A stretch of DNA of 64,000 nt from CAVZLD01 sp963776055 (GCA_963776055.1 CAVZLD010000008.1:218625-282624); one strand, 5' to 3'. Positions 47,747 to 57,304 are shown, numbered from the stretch's first letter. The notes: a model not told the origin generated them from the sequence alone. Made by a program: numbers and translations.

Positions 47747-48886
47747 ATGAATCATCTCTTGGACCAGGCCCCGACACACGATCTGTCCCTATACAAAACC
47801 ATGGACAATTCGGCACTTTCCGAACGGATTGAGAGCATTCGGAAAGCACTCGGGTCAGAACTAATGATCCTGGGACACCATTACCAGCAGGATGAAGTGA
47901 TCGCGCATAGCGATCTGCGGGGCGACAGTTACCAATTGAGCCGGATGGCTGCCGAAAGCCGCCAGTGCCGCTCCATCGTCTTCTGCGGCGTGCACTTCAT
48001 GGCCGAGACGGCGGACATGCTGGCCAACCGACCCGAGAAACTGGCGGAACGGCAGGGGGCTCGCGTCACCGTGGTGTTGCCCGATCTGGCGGCCGGTTGT
48101 TCGATGGCCGACATGGCAGCGATCGAACAGGTCGAAGCGGCTTGGGAGGACCTTGGCACCGTCGTGGACACGTCACGGGTTGTCCCGGTGACGTACATCA
48201 ACTCCGCCGCCAGTCTGAAAGCGTTCTGCGGTCGCCACGGGGGAATCGTCTGTACCTCCAGCAATGCCGCCGCGGTCTTGAAGTGGGCCTTCCAGCAGGG
48301 GGACCGCGTTCTCTTCTTCCCGGATCAGCACCTGGGGCGAAATACGTCACTGAAGATGGGAATCGATCCGCCGCGGATGCCCGTTTGGGACCCGTACGAT
48401 CCGGATCTCGGAGGCAATGATCCGGAAACCTTGCAGCAAAGCCAAGTCGTGTTGTGGAAGGGGCACTGCAGCGTGCACCAGATGTTCCAGGCCGAACACG
48501 TCCATCAGTTGCGATCGCTGCATCCCGACATCAAGATCCTTGTCCACCCGGAGTGCCCGCAGGAGGTGAACGATCTGGCAGATGTCTCGGGATCCACCGG
48601 CAAGATCATCGAGACGGTGCAGGCCGCTCCGGCCGGCACGCGCTGGGCCATTGGCACCGAGTTGCACCTGGTGAACCGCCTGAAGAATGAACATCCCGAG
48701 CAGGAGATCCACTTTCTTTCACCGGTGATCTGCATGTGCGCGACGATGTATCGCATCGATCTGGCCCATCTGGCCTGGAGTCTCGAGAATCTGGCTGCCA
48801 ACACACCGGTGAATGTCATCGAGGTCGACGACGAAACGGCTCGCTGGTCGCTGGTTGCGCTGCAGCGGATGCTCGAGATTCGATAA
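47747..48886 (+). CDS. nadA: Quinolinate synthase
   Basis: 379 residues. GGAG lies eight bases before the ATG. NadA blocks are LGHHYQQDEVIAHSDLRGDS near 42, the first cluster Cys in LAAGCSMADM, YINSAASLKAFC, the second Cys in WKGHCSVHQMF and the last in PVICMCATMYRIDL. Three Cys bind the 4Fe-4S cluster needed to condense iminoaspartate with DHAP to quinolinate for NAD. Apparently monocistronic; nadB and nadC are not nearby. The 30-residue N-terminal extension before the core is common in this group. Confidence 0.95.
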   Translation: MNHLLDQAPTHDLSLYKTMDNSALSERIESIRKALGSELMILGHHYQQDEVIAHSDLRGDSYQLSRMAAESRQCRSIVFCGVHFMAETADMLANRPEKLAERQGARVTVVLPDLAAGCSMADMAAIEQVEAAWEDLGTVVDTSRVVPVTYINSAASLKAFCGRHGGIVCTSSNAAAVLKWAFQQGDRVLFFPDQHLGRNTSLKMGIDPPRMPVWDPYDPDLGGNDPETLQQSQVVLWKGHCSVHQMFQAEHVHQLRSLHPDIKILVHPECPQEVNDLADVSGSTGKIIETVQAAPAGTRWAIGTELHLVNRLKNEHPEQEIHFLSPVICMCATMYRIDLAHLAWSLENLAANTPVNVIEVDDETARWSLVALQRMLEIR

Positions 48887-49086
48887 GCCGAGACGATCTA
48901 TTGGCCGTTGGGCGATGGCCCACGTCTTGGATCGACCATGGCGCCAGCTCGCGGTCTCTTCCGATTTCAGCCGAGCCGAACCTGCGCCCGGATACGCCTC
49001 GAGCCGCAGGACGCTGATGGGTTTCCTATCGGTATTCGGGAACCGGACGCGTTGCGTCGCGAATGATTTGCGCATCGTCAAGCGTG

Positions 49087-49803
49087 CTACTGCGGCGTCC
49101 CGTTGAAGCGAACGACCGGATCGGCGGTCGCGTTAGCAGTGGCGGGCTGCGCTTCTTTCTGCTGTTGCTGCTTCACGGTTTCCTCGGCTTGGCGAATCTC
49201 TTCGTCCGTTTGTAATCCAACGAATTCGAGATCGAGCGCAAGGTCACTACTGGTCGGCGTCGCTTGATGAACGCTGACGGCTACGACGTTCCGACCTTCA
49301 CGAATGACATCCTCTCCTACGAGGAACGTGATATAACGCCGTTCGGAATTCGCGTCGGGGCCGACTGGTCGCACGGCAAGTGTCGATGGCGTGACGTGGC
49401 CCGGCGGCATGTTGGCGCGGTAGACTTCTCGGCGGTTCACGTAGACGACCGCGCCATCATCGCAACACATTCGAGCGACGTATCGCCGATAGCGCTTACG
49501 ATCGCCAATTTGGAACAGCTTTCGAAAGAAAGCGACCGGCCGCTTGTTGCGAACGTTGCCGCCATACGAAATCTTCGTGCGGACGTCGTCGTCACCATAG
49601 CCCAACAGCGCCTGACCCTCCCGCCATCCACCGTCATCGAATTCCGCATCACTCCAGTTCGATGCGGGTTCTTCTTGGCCATCCAGGTACCTCCAGCCGC
49701 TATCGCCTTTGGGAATCACCACCTCTTCTGCCGCCGTGATGGCGGACGTGAGAATCCACGGCAAGGCAAAGAAAACCATTCGGCAGCAGAACTTAGAGGT
49801 CAT
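49087..49803 (-). CDS. Secreted galactose-binding-like domain protein
   Basis: About 238 residues from the ATG at 49803 (AAGGTG six bases upstream). Signal peptide, cleavage near AITAAEE. The core (about 25-195) has GDSGWRYLDG, NWSDAEFDDGGWREGQALLGYG, FFRKLFQI, CDDGAVVYVNRREVYRANMPPG and RNVVAVSVHQ. This is the jelly-roll lectin-like domain that planctomycetes often place before phosphoesterase or hydrolase modules. Here it stands alone, with only a short Gln/Ala tail. Ligand unknown. Confidence 0.82.
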   Translation of the reverse strand: MTSKFCCRMVFFALPWILTSAITAAEEVVIPKGDSGWRYLDGQEEPASNWSDAEFDDGGWREGQALLGYGDDDVRTKISYGGNVRNKRPVAFFRKLFQIGDRKRYRRYVARMCCDDGAVVYVNRREVYRANMPPGHVTPSTLAVRPVGPDANSERRYITFLVGEDVIREGRNVVAVSVHQATPTSSDLALDLEFVGLQTDEEIRQAEETVKQQQQKEAQPATANATADPVVRFNGTPQ

Positions 49804-50192
49804 TGCGACACCTTGGTTGGCCTGATGTTGAGCCAACGCAGATTGGGAATTCGGGAGAGAAAATCCAGGTGGGTTCGTGGCCTCGGCGGGTGCCCTCGGA
49901 ACTCGACGGAGCTACGCGTTTCCAAGGGAAGGACAGCGTTGCCAGCTGTTCCGCGGACGCCCCCGATTCTCTTGCCCCGAACGTCAAAAAGCAAGCGACA
50001 TCAGGGCAAAAAACCGAGTGATCGGGGATTTTTCTCGGTTCGATGTGCCCCCGCACGCTCGAATCTTGTCCGGCTGCTCTGTGCAGACCGGCCGCCTTGC
50101 CACTCGATTCAGAATCTGAACATATTCCGAAGGCCGCGTGCCTGCTTGCCTCGCGACAGGAACGTGCAACCCGTTGCAGTGATGTGTCCGGG
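49804..50192. other. Intergenic region, nothing clear
   Basis: 389 bases between two minus-strand genes. Open frames crossing it have no ribosome site or recognisable product. It should hold the promoter of the gene at 49087-49803. Confidence 0.35.
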
Positions 50193-51357
50193 CTAGCCGT
50201 CGCGTTCTCGGCAGAAAGCGATGATTTCGTCCACGCTTTTCGGTTGGGATGCGGCCCTTGGCGATGCGTCCGGCAGCTCGCCTTGCGAGGCCGACTGTTC
50301 ATCCGCCGATTTTGCACTCGAGGTTTCGGCCGCGGAAGCAGTCGAAGGGGGTGCGGAACGGTTCTCGACCGGTTGCTGTCCTCGGGCAGCTGCCAGGATG
50401 TCTTGCACGGACATTGGCTCATCTTTCTTGGCAGCCTCTTTAGGTGCCTTCTCGATCGGCTTGGTCTTTGTGTCGGCAGCGGGTGTGGGAGCTGTCTCGG
50501 TTTTGTTTCCGCGAGCAGCCGCCAGGATGTCTTGCACAGACATTGGCTCGTCTTTCTTGGCCGCCTTTTTAGGTGCCTTCTCGATCGGCTTGGTCTTTGC
50601 GTCGGCAGCGGGAGTGGGAGCTGTCTCGGTTTTGTTTCCGCGAGCAGCCGCCAGGATGTCTTGCACAGACATTGGCTCGTCTTTCTTGGCCGCCTTTTTA
50701 GGTGCCTTCTCGATCGGCTTGGTCTTTGCGTCGGCAGCGGGAGTGGGAGCTGTCTCGGTTTTGTTTCCGCGAGCAGCCGCCAGGATGTCTTGCACAGACA
50801 TTGGCTCGTCTTTCTTGGCCGCCTTTTTAGGTGCCTTCTCGATCGGCTTGGTCTTTGTGTCAGCAGCGGGTGTGGGGGCTGTCTCAGTTTTTTTTCCGCG
50901 AGCTGCCGCCAGGATGTCGGATACGGACATCTCGCTCGTTTCTTTCGCCGGAGGTTTTGCGGCTTTCTTGGCCGCTGGTGTTGTCTCGGCGGGCACGCGT
51001 TTCTTGGCCGCTGGGGCGGGCGTTGTTGCGCTCTGTTGTCCGCGCGCCGCGGCCAGGATGTCCGCGACGGATGAGGCCTTGGCACTGGCGGTCCGCTGGG
51101 GTGCCTTGGCCGGGTGCTGCTCGGGTTCGGTCGAGCTCAGCGGGGGCGTCGACGACTTTCAGGTAATCGACATCGATGTCGTACCAGCCGGTGTTTTGAT
51201 GAGCATCGAATTGGACCAGCGCCCGTCCGCTCATGTTGACCGTCTTGACCGTGCCTTGCATTCCCTGGAAGCGACGCAATTCCGGTCGGTCACTATCCAC
51301 GACCACGGATTTATCGGTGTAGTCCTGCTTTAGTTTTTCGATGTGTTCGAAAACCAT
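50193..51357 (-). CDS. Protein with tandem DILAAARG repeats, frameshifted
   Basis: ATG at 51357. The first 68 residues form a small conserved-looking domain (MVFEHIEKLKQDYTDK; GTVKTVNMSGRALVQFD; GWYDIDVDYLKVV), then a long Lys/Ala/Pro-rich region with six copies of S-V-x-D-I-L-A-A-A-R-G and a seventh diverged copy at the end (SVDEIIAFCRERDG). Four inter-motif intervals are exactly 43 residues (129 bases) and nearly identical. One extra base in the five-G run at 51142-51146 splits the ORF; without it VVDAPLSSTEPEQ joins. About 387 residues. The linkers look disordered and basic, so the motif is likely a short binding helix. Function unknown. Confidence 0.8.
50392..50920. repeat. 129-bp coding tandem repeat
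   Basis: The word GCCAGGATG recurs at 50392, 50521, 50650, 50779 and 50908, a strict 129-base period, with a further copy at 51052 (144 bases on). The units between 50521 and 50908 are almost identical in bases, including third codon positions, which points to recent expansion. Confidence 0.93.
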
Positions 51358-51506
51358 TTTGCTGTGTTCCTCAACCCCTCGAGGGAGTTGCTCGCGGGAG
51401 CGTCGCGCGGTGCCTCATGCGGCGAAAGGCTGTTCGGTCACGGAAATCGTTCAACCGGTTTTTTGCCGGCGATCCGCGCGAATTGTCTCGCATGGTCAGG
51501 GGAAAA

Positions 51507-52118
51507 TCAAGTCGGTTGGCAATGACGCATCAGGCATCGTAGTCGATACTTCCATCGTATGGTGACCGGCCAGGCCGTGGAGATTTGCACCGGTTGGATG
51601 CGGAAACCTTGTTCTTCCTTCACGCATTCGATGCGGCTCCAAGCGGCTTCGCAGCGAACGCACAGATCCCGCCCGTCGGGCAATTCCCACGTGACTGCCT
51701 GCGGTTGTACGCCAGCTTGTCTGGCGGAATTCGGTACCGCATAAGTGCTGCCAAGAAACGTGGGCAGTTCCTTGACGCGGCAAGCGTTATCGAAGCAGAG
51801 AAAACCATCCGCATCGGTCTCGATCGCCAGGGACCAGTGACTGGTCCCGGCAAGTCCAACGGCAACGAGCCCTTGCTGTTGATCGTGCAACGAGCAGGTG
51901 TCGATCTGTTGTAGAGCGGGACTGCTGGGCCAGCGTGGCGATCCTGCCCCCTCCACAGACCGGGCGATCGTCTGTTGCTTTCCGGCCTCGTCTTCCAGGA
52001 AGATCTGATGTGACAATCGATCGCCGAGTTGTGTGAAGGCGACGCCCCAGCGAAAGGGCGGCGAGGACTCTGCGTTGCCATCGTCGACGATGACTGTCGC
52101 CCAATCCAGATCCGCCAT
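51507..52118 (-). CDS. Hypothetical protein, planctomycete type
   Basis: About 203 residues from the ATG at 52118 (AAGGA eight bases upstream); 35 bases after prfB and on the same strand. No signal peptide or membrane helix. It begins MADLDWATVIVDDGN and is mainly beta, with FRWGVAFTQLGDRLSHQIFLED, HWSLAIETDADGFLCFDNACRV and CEAAWSRIECVKEEQG. It lacks motifs I recognise. The last 15 residues are basic and Cys-containing; a sequence error near the end is possible but not shown. Probably co-transcribed with prfB and the repeat protein. Confidence 0.7.
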   Translation of the reverse strand: MADLDWATVIVDDGNAESSPPFRWGVAFTQLGDRLSHQIFLEDEAGKQQTIARSVEGAGSPRWPSSPALQQIDTCSLHDQQQGLVAVGLAGTSHWSLAIETDADGFLCFDNACRVKELPTFLGSTYAVPNSARQAGVQPQAVTWELPDGRDLCVRCEAAWSRIECVKEEQGFRIQPVQISTAWPVTIRWKYRLRCLMRHCQPT

Positions 52119-52153
52119 ATCGTGTTCCTTCGCAGGACCGGTGCGCGGCCGCA

Positions 52154-53270
52154 TCAAGAGGATGGTTTGGCGGCCGAATCTTTGGTACGCCATCGCAGGT
52201 AGGCGTCCAGAAACTCCTGAATCTCTCCATCCATGACGGCGTGGAAGCTACCGATCGATTGTCCGGTTCGGCTGTCCTTGACTCGTTGGTCGGGGTGGAG
52301 GAAGTAATTGCGGATCTGGGAGCCGAAGCCGACCCGCGCTTGATCCTTATATTTCTGCGCCTGCTCCGCCTCACGCTTTTCATCTTCCAGCCGAACTAGT
52401 CGGGCCCGCAGCATTTTCCAGGCGGCTGCGCGGTTCTTGTGCTGACTGCGTTCGTTTTGACACTGCACGACAATCCCGCTGGGTTCGTGCGTCAACCGAA
52501 TCGCGCTATCGGTCTTGTTCACATGCTGCCCGCCCGCTCCGCTGGCGCGGAACGTGTCTTCGCGAACATCGTCTTCGCGAATGTCAACTTCGATGTTGTC
52601 CGAGACTTCGGGCGAGACGTCGACCGCCGCGAAACTTGTCTGCCGTTTGCCTTCGGCATTGAAGGGACTGATCCGCACCAGACGGTGCATTCCACTTTCG
52701 CCCTTGAGGTAACCGTAGGCCATCGGGCCACGGATCGCGATCGAGGCACTGTTGATTCCGGCTTCATCGTTTTCACTGCGGTCGAGCAGTTCGACGGCGT
52801 ATTCTGTCTTTTGCGCCCACTGCGTGTACATCCGCAGCAGCATGTCGGCCCAGTCGTTGGCGTCGGTTCCGCCGTCGCGAGCATGGATTGTCAGAATCGC
52901 ACCGCAACTGTCGTGCGGACCGCTCAACAGTGTTTTCAGTTCGAGCTCTTCCACTTCTCCTTCGAGTCGTTTCAGCTCCGCCCTGACCTCGGGGAGGAAG
53001 GAGCTGTCTTCCTCGGCCATTTCGAACATCGCCGAGAGGTCCTCCGCCGCGCGCAGCGTTTCCGATAGCGGCTTGACGATGGAAGTCAGCGATTTGAGCT
53101 GCGCCACTTGCTGTTGGGCTGCCTCCTGGTCATCCCAGAAACCGGGGGCTGCCATACTGTTTTCGATATTTTGGATTTCTTGCCGCTTGCCGGCCAAGTC
53201 AAAGACTGTCTCGCAGGTGAAGCAACTTCTCGTGGATCTCTTCGGCGCGGTATTCCAGTTCACGATCCAT
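52154..53270 (-). CDS. prfB: Peptide chain release factor 2, programmed +1 frameshift
   Basis: The ATG at 53270 follows a perfect AAGGAGGT. The first frame (MDRELEYRAEEIHEKLL through HLRDSL) stops at TGA 53199-53201 in the sequence CTTTGAC, the standard RF2 recoding site. A +1 shift continues LDLAGKRQEIQNIENSM. The rest has the RF2 codon-recognition region, the peptidyl-hydrolysis motif GAGGQHVNKTDSAIR and the C-terminal RTGQSIGSFHAVMDG. Length about 371, normal. RF2 reads UGA and UAA. The internal TGA allows autoregulation by RF2 level. The usual AGGGGG stimulator just upstream of the shift site is not obvious. Confidence 0.95.
53198..53204 (-). promoter_or_regulatory. prfB programmed +1 frameshift site
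   Basis: CTTTGAC on the minus strand: the Leu codon CTT, then the in-frame stop TGA followed by C, the poor-termination context used by bacterial RF2 genes. The upstream stretch GCGAGACAGT has no strong Shine-Dalgarno stimulator. Confidence 0.92.
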
Positions 53271-53523
53271 CAGGGACCTCCTTGGTCGTTTCCGAGATCT
53301 TCGTCCCGCAGCAGTCGAGCGGGGCGGGCGAATCGTTGAGTATAACGCGGAAGCTGGGGTCTCTCCTAGTGCCGCATCAGAACTCGATTTGCGGGTGGGG
53401 TGGCCTCTGATCCACCGAGCCCGGTGTCGCCAACAGATGCTCCCCCAGCCACAGGGCGGCCGGTGGTCGCCGGAGTCGAGCGGTCCGCCGAGCCGCCTTG
53501 TGCGTCCGAGGAGGCGCAAAAGA

Positions 53524-53553
53524 AACGGACTTCCCGGGGCAGGGAAGTCCGTT
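53524..53553 (-). terminator. Rho-independent terminator of the YTV gene
   Basis: A perfect 12-bp stem (AACGGACTTCCC at 53524-53535 with its complement at 53542-53553) and 6-nt loop, followed on the minus strand by TCTTTTG. It lies 46 bases after the YTV stop. Confidence 0.85.
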
Positions 53554-53599
53554 AGATCGATCTCTCACGAGCTTCGCCGGTTTACCGGCGATTTCGTGC

Positions 53600-55615
53600 T
53601 CAGTTGCAGCAAGCCGAGCAACCGCCGCAGGCAGCTCCACCGGAGCCGCAGGCAGGCACGGTTACGGTCTTCGGCACCATCACACAGCGACGCACTTGGA
53701 CCGGCTTCTGCACGGTCACCGGCACGCACACTGTGTAGTCCACCGTCTTTTGCACCGGGACGCACTTGTTGACCGTGACCGTCTCGGTACGCGTCTTCTG
53801 CTGCGGCACCATGACCGTGCAGTTCACTTCACGGCTCCGCTGCTCACGCTTGTACTCCGTCACGTTGTAGGTTCGCTCGCGCTGTTCGGTCCGGCATTCC
53901 ATCACCTTGTCGGTGGCGGTTCGCGTTTCCGTCTGGTACTCACAAACCTTCACGGTTCGCGTCCGCGTCTCCGGATGGCACTCGGTGACCTGCCGGGTTC
54001 GCGTTCGCTCTTGCGTCTCATACTCGCAAACCTGCTCCTCACGGGTGCGGGTCTGCAGCTCGCAGGATTGGACATTCACCATTCGTGTCCGTGTCTCCTG
54101 CTGCATTCGAGTCACAGGAACCGTTCGCGTGCGCGTCTCGGTGGTGTAGGTCGTCACCGGGACCTGCCGCGTCCGCGTTTCCGTCTTGCACTCCACTACG
54201 TTGACCGTTCGCGTGCGCGTCTCCGGCTTGCAAACGGTGACAGTGTAGTTGCGAGTTCGTTCCTCGGTGTTGTATGTCGTCACGGGAACCGTTCGGGTAC
54301 GCGTTTCCGGCTTGCAAACGGTGACGGTATACGTGTAGGGAACGCTCTCCATCTGCTGCCGGTGGACCGTGTAGGGGACTTCTTCCGTAACGATGTTCGG
54401 AACCCAAACACGCTTCGTGCAGGTCACCGGGCTGGCAACCGGGGCACACGCACCGGCGTCGGCCACGGCAGCTCCGTCGCAACCGCCAGCGCATCCGCTG
54501 TCACAACCACCGCCACAGGCCGAGACGCAACCGCCACAGCCTTGGCAACCGCCGCACGGAGCGGCACAGCCGCAAGCAGCCGCGCTGCCGCAACCGCCAC
54601 CACAGCCACCGCCACAACCGGCGGCAGCAGCGGCCACAACACCGCTACCCATGACGGCGCCCGTCGCACACGGGTCGACGACCTGGACTTGTTCTTCCCA
54701 ATGACCTTGATCGCGCTGCACCGTTCGCGTCATCTGCACCGGCACCGTCTTGCAAACGTTGCGAGTGCCCTGACGTTCCTCTTGATGAGGAACCATCACG
54801 GTGTAGGTCTCTTCCTTCTCTGTCGTTACAGGAACCTGGACGGTATACGTCTGCTGCCGTTCTTCCTGCACGGGGACCATCACTTCGTACGTCTCTTCAC
54901 GCTGCGTTGTTACCGGTACCTGGACCGTGTAGCTTTCCTCGCGCGTCGAGTGTACGGGCACCTGGACCGTATAGGTCTCTTCCTTTTGCTCGGTGACAGG
55001 CACGCAAACCGTGTACGTTTGCTCGACCTGCTTTGTGACCGGCACTTGTACCTGATACTCACGCGTCACCGTCTTCATGACGGGGACTTTCACCGTGTAG
55101 GTCTCTTCCACTTCCTTCACGACGGGGACCTGAACGGTGTATTCTTGCGGGACTTCCTTCCAGACGGGTACGCGGACGTCATACTCTCGCGTAACTTCTT
55201 TCCAGAACGGAACCTGGACCGTGTACGTTTGCGTCACTTGACGCGTAACGGGCACACATACCGTGTAATTCTCAGTGCGAGTGCGCTGCTCGGGCACCAT
55301 CACGGTATAGGTTCGGGTGACTTCCCGGGTTTCCGGCACCATCTGGTAGCTCGTCACTGTGCGTTGACGCACCTCTTGACGATACTCCGTGGCGTTCACC
55401 ATTTTGGTTTCGGTGACCCATTGGGGCACCATCACCGTCTGCTCGACGTACGTGGGACCGCAGGCATCCCCCGCCACGGCGACGGCTCCGTCCACGACGG
55501 CAGCGGCATCACAGCCCGCTACGTGGACGGCTCCACAATCGCAATCTGCTTGGGCCACCGAAGTTGTGGCCAGCAATGCAATTGTGGCTAAAGTAGACCA
55601 GACAACTCGCACCAT
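53600..55615 (-). CDS. YTV-repeat cysteine-rich cell-wall protein
   Basis: 671 residues. AAAGGAG precedes the ATG. Signal peptide (cleavage near SVAQA-DCDC). Residues about 55-330 are tandem units of roughly 16 residues with core TYTVQVPV. Residues about 335-410 are a Cys/Gly hinge (GCGGGCGGGCG and CGGCQGCGGCV). Residues about 430-650 are a second repeat set with core ETRTRTV, ending in a Cys cluster (ACGGCSACC). The YTV name and its link to the proteinaceous, disulfide-bonded wall come from work on Rhodopirellula and relatives. A strong terminator follows. Expected to be abundant and exported. Confidence 0.93.
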   Translation of the reverse strand: MVRVVWSTLATIALLATTSVAQADCDCGAVHVAGCDAAAVVDGAVAVAGDACGPTYVEQTVMVPQWVTETKMVNATEYRQEVRQRTVTSYQMVPETREVTRTYTVMVPEQRTRTENYTVCVPVTRQVTQTYTVQVPFWKEVTREYDVRVPVWKEVPQEYTVQVPVVKEVEETYTVKVPVMKTVTREYQVQVPVTKQVEQTYTVCVPVTEQKEETYTVQVPVHSTREESYTVQVPVTTQREETYEVMVPVQEERQQTYTVQVPVTTEKEETYTVMVPHQEERQGTRNVCKTVPVQMTRTVQRDQGHWEEQVQVVDPCATGAVMGSGVVAAAAAGCGGGCGGGCGSAAACGCAAPCGGCQGCGGCVSACGGGCDSGCAGGCDGAAVADAGACAPVASPVTCTKRVWVPNIVTEEVPYTVHRQQMESVPYTYTVTVCKPETRTRTVPVTTYNTEERTRNYTVTVCKPETRTRTVNVVECKTETRTRQVPVTTYTTETRTRTVPVTRMQQETRTRMVNVQSCELQTRTREEQVCEYETQERTRTRQVTECHPETRTRTVKVCEYQTETRTATDKVMECRTEQRERTYNVTEYKREQRSREVNCTVMVPQQKTRTETVTVNKCVPVQKTVDYTVCVPVTVQKPVQVRRCVMVPKTVTVPACGSGGAACGGCSACCN

Positions 55616-56035
55616 AGTTCCTCAGCTCCTTTCTCGTATGCCAGGATGTGACAAATGCGACAACTTTGTCGATCGGTCAATAATAGGCGGTAGCGCTAGT
55701 TAGGTAATATATGGGCAATTTTATAGATCGCAAGTGGGTCAAAATGGCCCACTGCGAGATTGACCACTTACGAAATCCCGCGCTTTGCTTTACCAACCGT
55801 AGGTCATTCTTGGGCCGTTCTTTGCAACTCGCGGCGGATGGGCGGAAGCCGATCGGAGGAGGGTTGGGGGGCCCGCGAGCATGACGCTAGTAGGTTCAGA
55901 ACTGCGGACCACCGAGCGGCGATTGGTGTCTTCGGCCGGTCATGTTGGCTACGCGAAAAGCCCTCGTTAATTGTTGGCAGATGGGGAGCCACCGCCGTCT
56001 CGGGTGACGGCCGTGGCTTGTTTCAGAGAGTGAAC
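55616..56035. other. YTV/mnmA divergent region with inverted repeat
   Basis: 420 bases. An imperfect inverted repeat (ATCGCAAGTGGGTC against GGCCCACTGCGAGAT) spans 55727-55760, with exact inner arms GTGGG/CCCAC. On the minus strand TTGCGA, a 16-base spacer and TATATT lie just inside it, a possible YTV promoter. An open extension of mnmA upstream to 55760 is not coding. Confidence 0.45.
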
Positions 56036-57304
56036 ATGAGTTCGTCGAGAGTCGTACTGGCGATGTCTGGCGGTGTGGACAGTAGTGTGGCCGCCCAACT
56101 GCTGCAGGAAGCAGGCCATGAAGTGGTGGGCGTTTTCATGCGGCACGCAGCCGAGACGACAAGTGCCTGCGTGGCCGAATCGGTGGAAGACTCGGCCGAT
56201 GCGGGCTCGGGCTGGGTTGCCGAACGGTCGGATCACAAGCAGGGCTGCTGCAGTGCCGCGGATGCAGCCGATGCCCGCTCCGTGGCTCAGCGGTTGGGGA
56301 TTCCTTTCTATGCCCTCAATCTGCAGGCCGATTTTGGGCGAATCAAGGAATATTTTGTTTCCGAATATTTGGCGGGTCGCACGCCGAACCCGTGTGTTGT
56401 CTGTAATACCTGGCTGAAATTTGGCCGATTGTTCGACTACGCCGACCAGATCGGTGCCGACTTTGTCGCCACCGGCCACTACGCTCAGTGTGTTCCGGTC
56501 GACCCAGGATCGAAAGGGTCGTCCAGCGGCACGATGGATGCTGACCATCCAGATCGGTCGCCCAGCACATTGGGTCGTCCAGGCGATGTGGTGCTCCAGC
56601 GTGGCGTGGATTCCGGCAAAGACCAGTCTTACGCGCTATTTGGCGTGCCGCGGGAGCGACTTCGACGCATGCTGTTGCCGGTGGGAAGTTATCGAAAGAC
56701 GGAGATTCGGACCAGAGCCGCTGCCCTGGGCTTGATCGTCGCAGACAAACGGGACAGCCAGGAAATCTGCTTTGTGGACTCCGGACATCACGCGGAGTTT
56801 GTGCGCCAGAAGAAAGGTGATCGTTCGACGGACGGTTCGATTGTGACGACTGATGGCCGCGTTGTGGGGCAGCACGATGGGATCGAACGCTTCACTGTGG
56901 GGCAACGGAAAGGTCTCGGCGTTGCCTTGGGGGAACCTTTCTTTGTAGTTGCTGTAGAACCGGATACATCTCGGGTCGTGATCGGACGGAAGCCAGAATT
57001 GGCGCGACGTGAACTGACCGCGGCACGCTGCAACTGGTTAGTCGATCGGCCCACCGATGCCTTCGCCTGTGAGGCGCAGATTCGATACAACAGCCGAGCT
57101 CAACCGGCCACCGTCACTCCACTTCCGGATGGCCGAATGCGGGTCGTTTTCGATCAACCGTGCTACGGTGTGGCACCCGGCCAAGCGGTCGTCTGTTACC
57201 GAGGACCGCAGGTGCTGGGGGGCGGTTGGATTGAGTCCCCGCCGTCGACCGAGCGGGGAATCATCGGACCCGGGAAACAGACGGGGGCAAGTGCCAGTGA
57301 CTAG
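56036..57304 (+). CDS. mnmA: tRNA-specific 2-thiouridylase MnmA
   Basis: 422 residues from the ATG at 56036. PP-loop AMSGGVDSSVAAQLL near residue 9, the catalytic-Cys region RTPNPCVVCN, the ATP/tRNA block GADFVATGHYAQ, KDQSYALFGV, the second Cys in SQEICFVD and the late block GQRKGLGVALGEP. MnmA puts sulfur on U34 of Lys, Glu and Gln tRNAs. A Ser/Asp/Gly-rich insert (SKGSSSGTMDADHPDRSPST) breaks the usual spacing after GHYAQ. The segment SACVAESVEDSADAGSG near residue 42 also adds length. The tail after GGGWIE is likely disordered. Confidence 0.94.
   Translation: MSSSRVVLAMSGGVDSSVAAQLLQEAGHEVVGVFMRHAAETTSACVAESVEDSADAGSGWVAERSDHKQGCCSAADAADARSVAQRLGIPFYALNLQADFGRIKEYFVSEYLAGRTPNPCVVCNTWLKFGRLFDYADQIGADFVATGHYAQCVPVDPGSKGSSSGTMDADHPDRSPSTLGRPGDVVLQRGVDSGKDQSYALFGVPRERLRRMLLPVGSYRKTEIRTRAAALGLIVADKRDSQEICFVDSGHHAEFVRQKKGDRSTDGSIVTTDGRVVGQHDGIERFTVGQRKGLGVALGEPFFVVAVEPDTSRVVIGRKPELARRELTAARCNWLVDRPTDAFACEAQIRYNSRAQPATVTPLPDGRMRVVFDQPCYGVAPGQAVVCYRGPQVLGGGWIESPPSTERGIIGPGKQTGASASD

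Noticed and set aside
49793..51085. 430-residue Arg/Pro-rich minus-strand frame
   Set aside because: It is the shifted shadow of the 129-bp coding repeat; the protein is low complexity and the true frame shows the SVxDILAAARG motif.
53498..55591. 697-residue plus-strand frame rich in Arg, His and Leu
   Set aside because: It is the antisense shadow of the YTV repeat gene, which has a signal peptide, ribosome site and terminator.
55760..56035. N-terminal extension of MnmA
   Set aside because: The family starts just before the PP-loop SGGVDSS; the extension is unlike any MnmA and crosses the promoter region.
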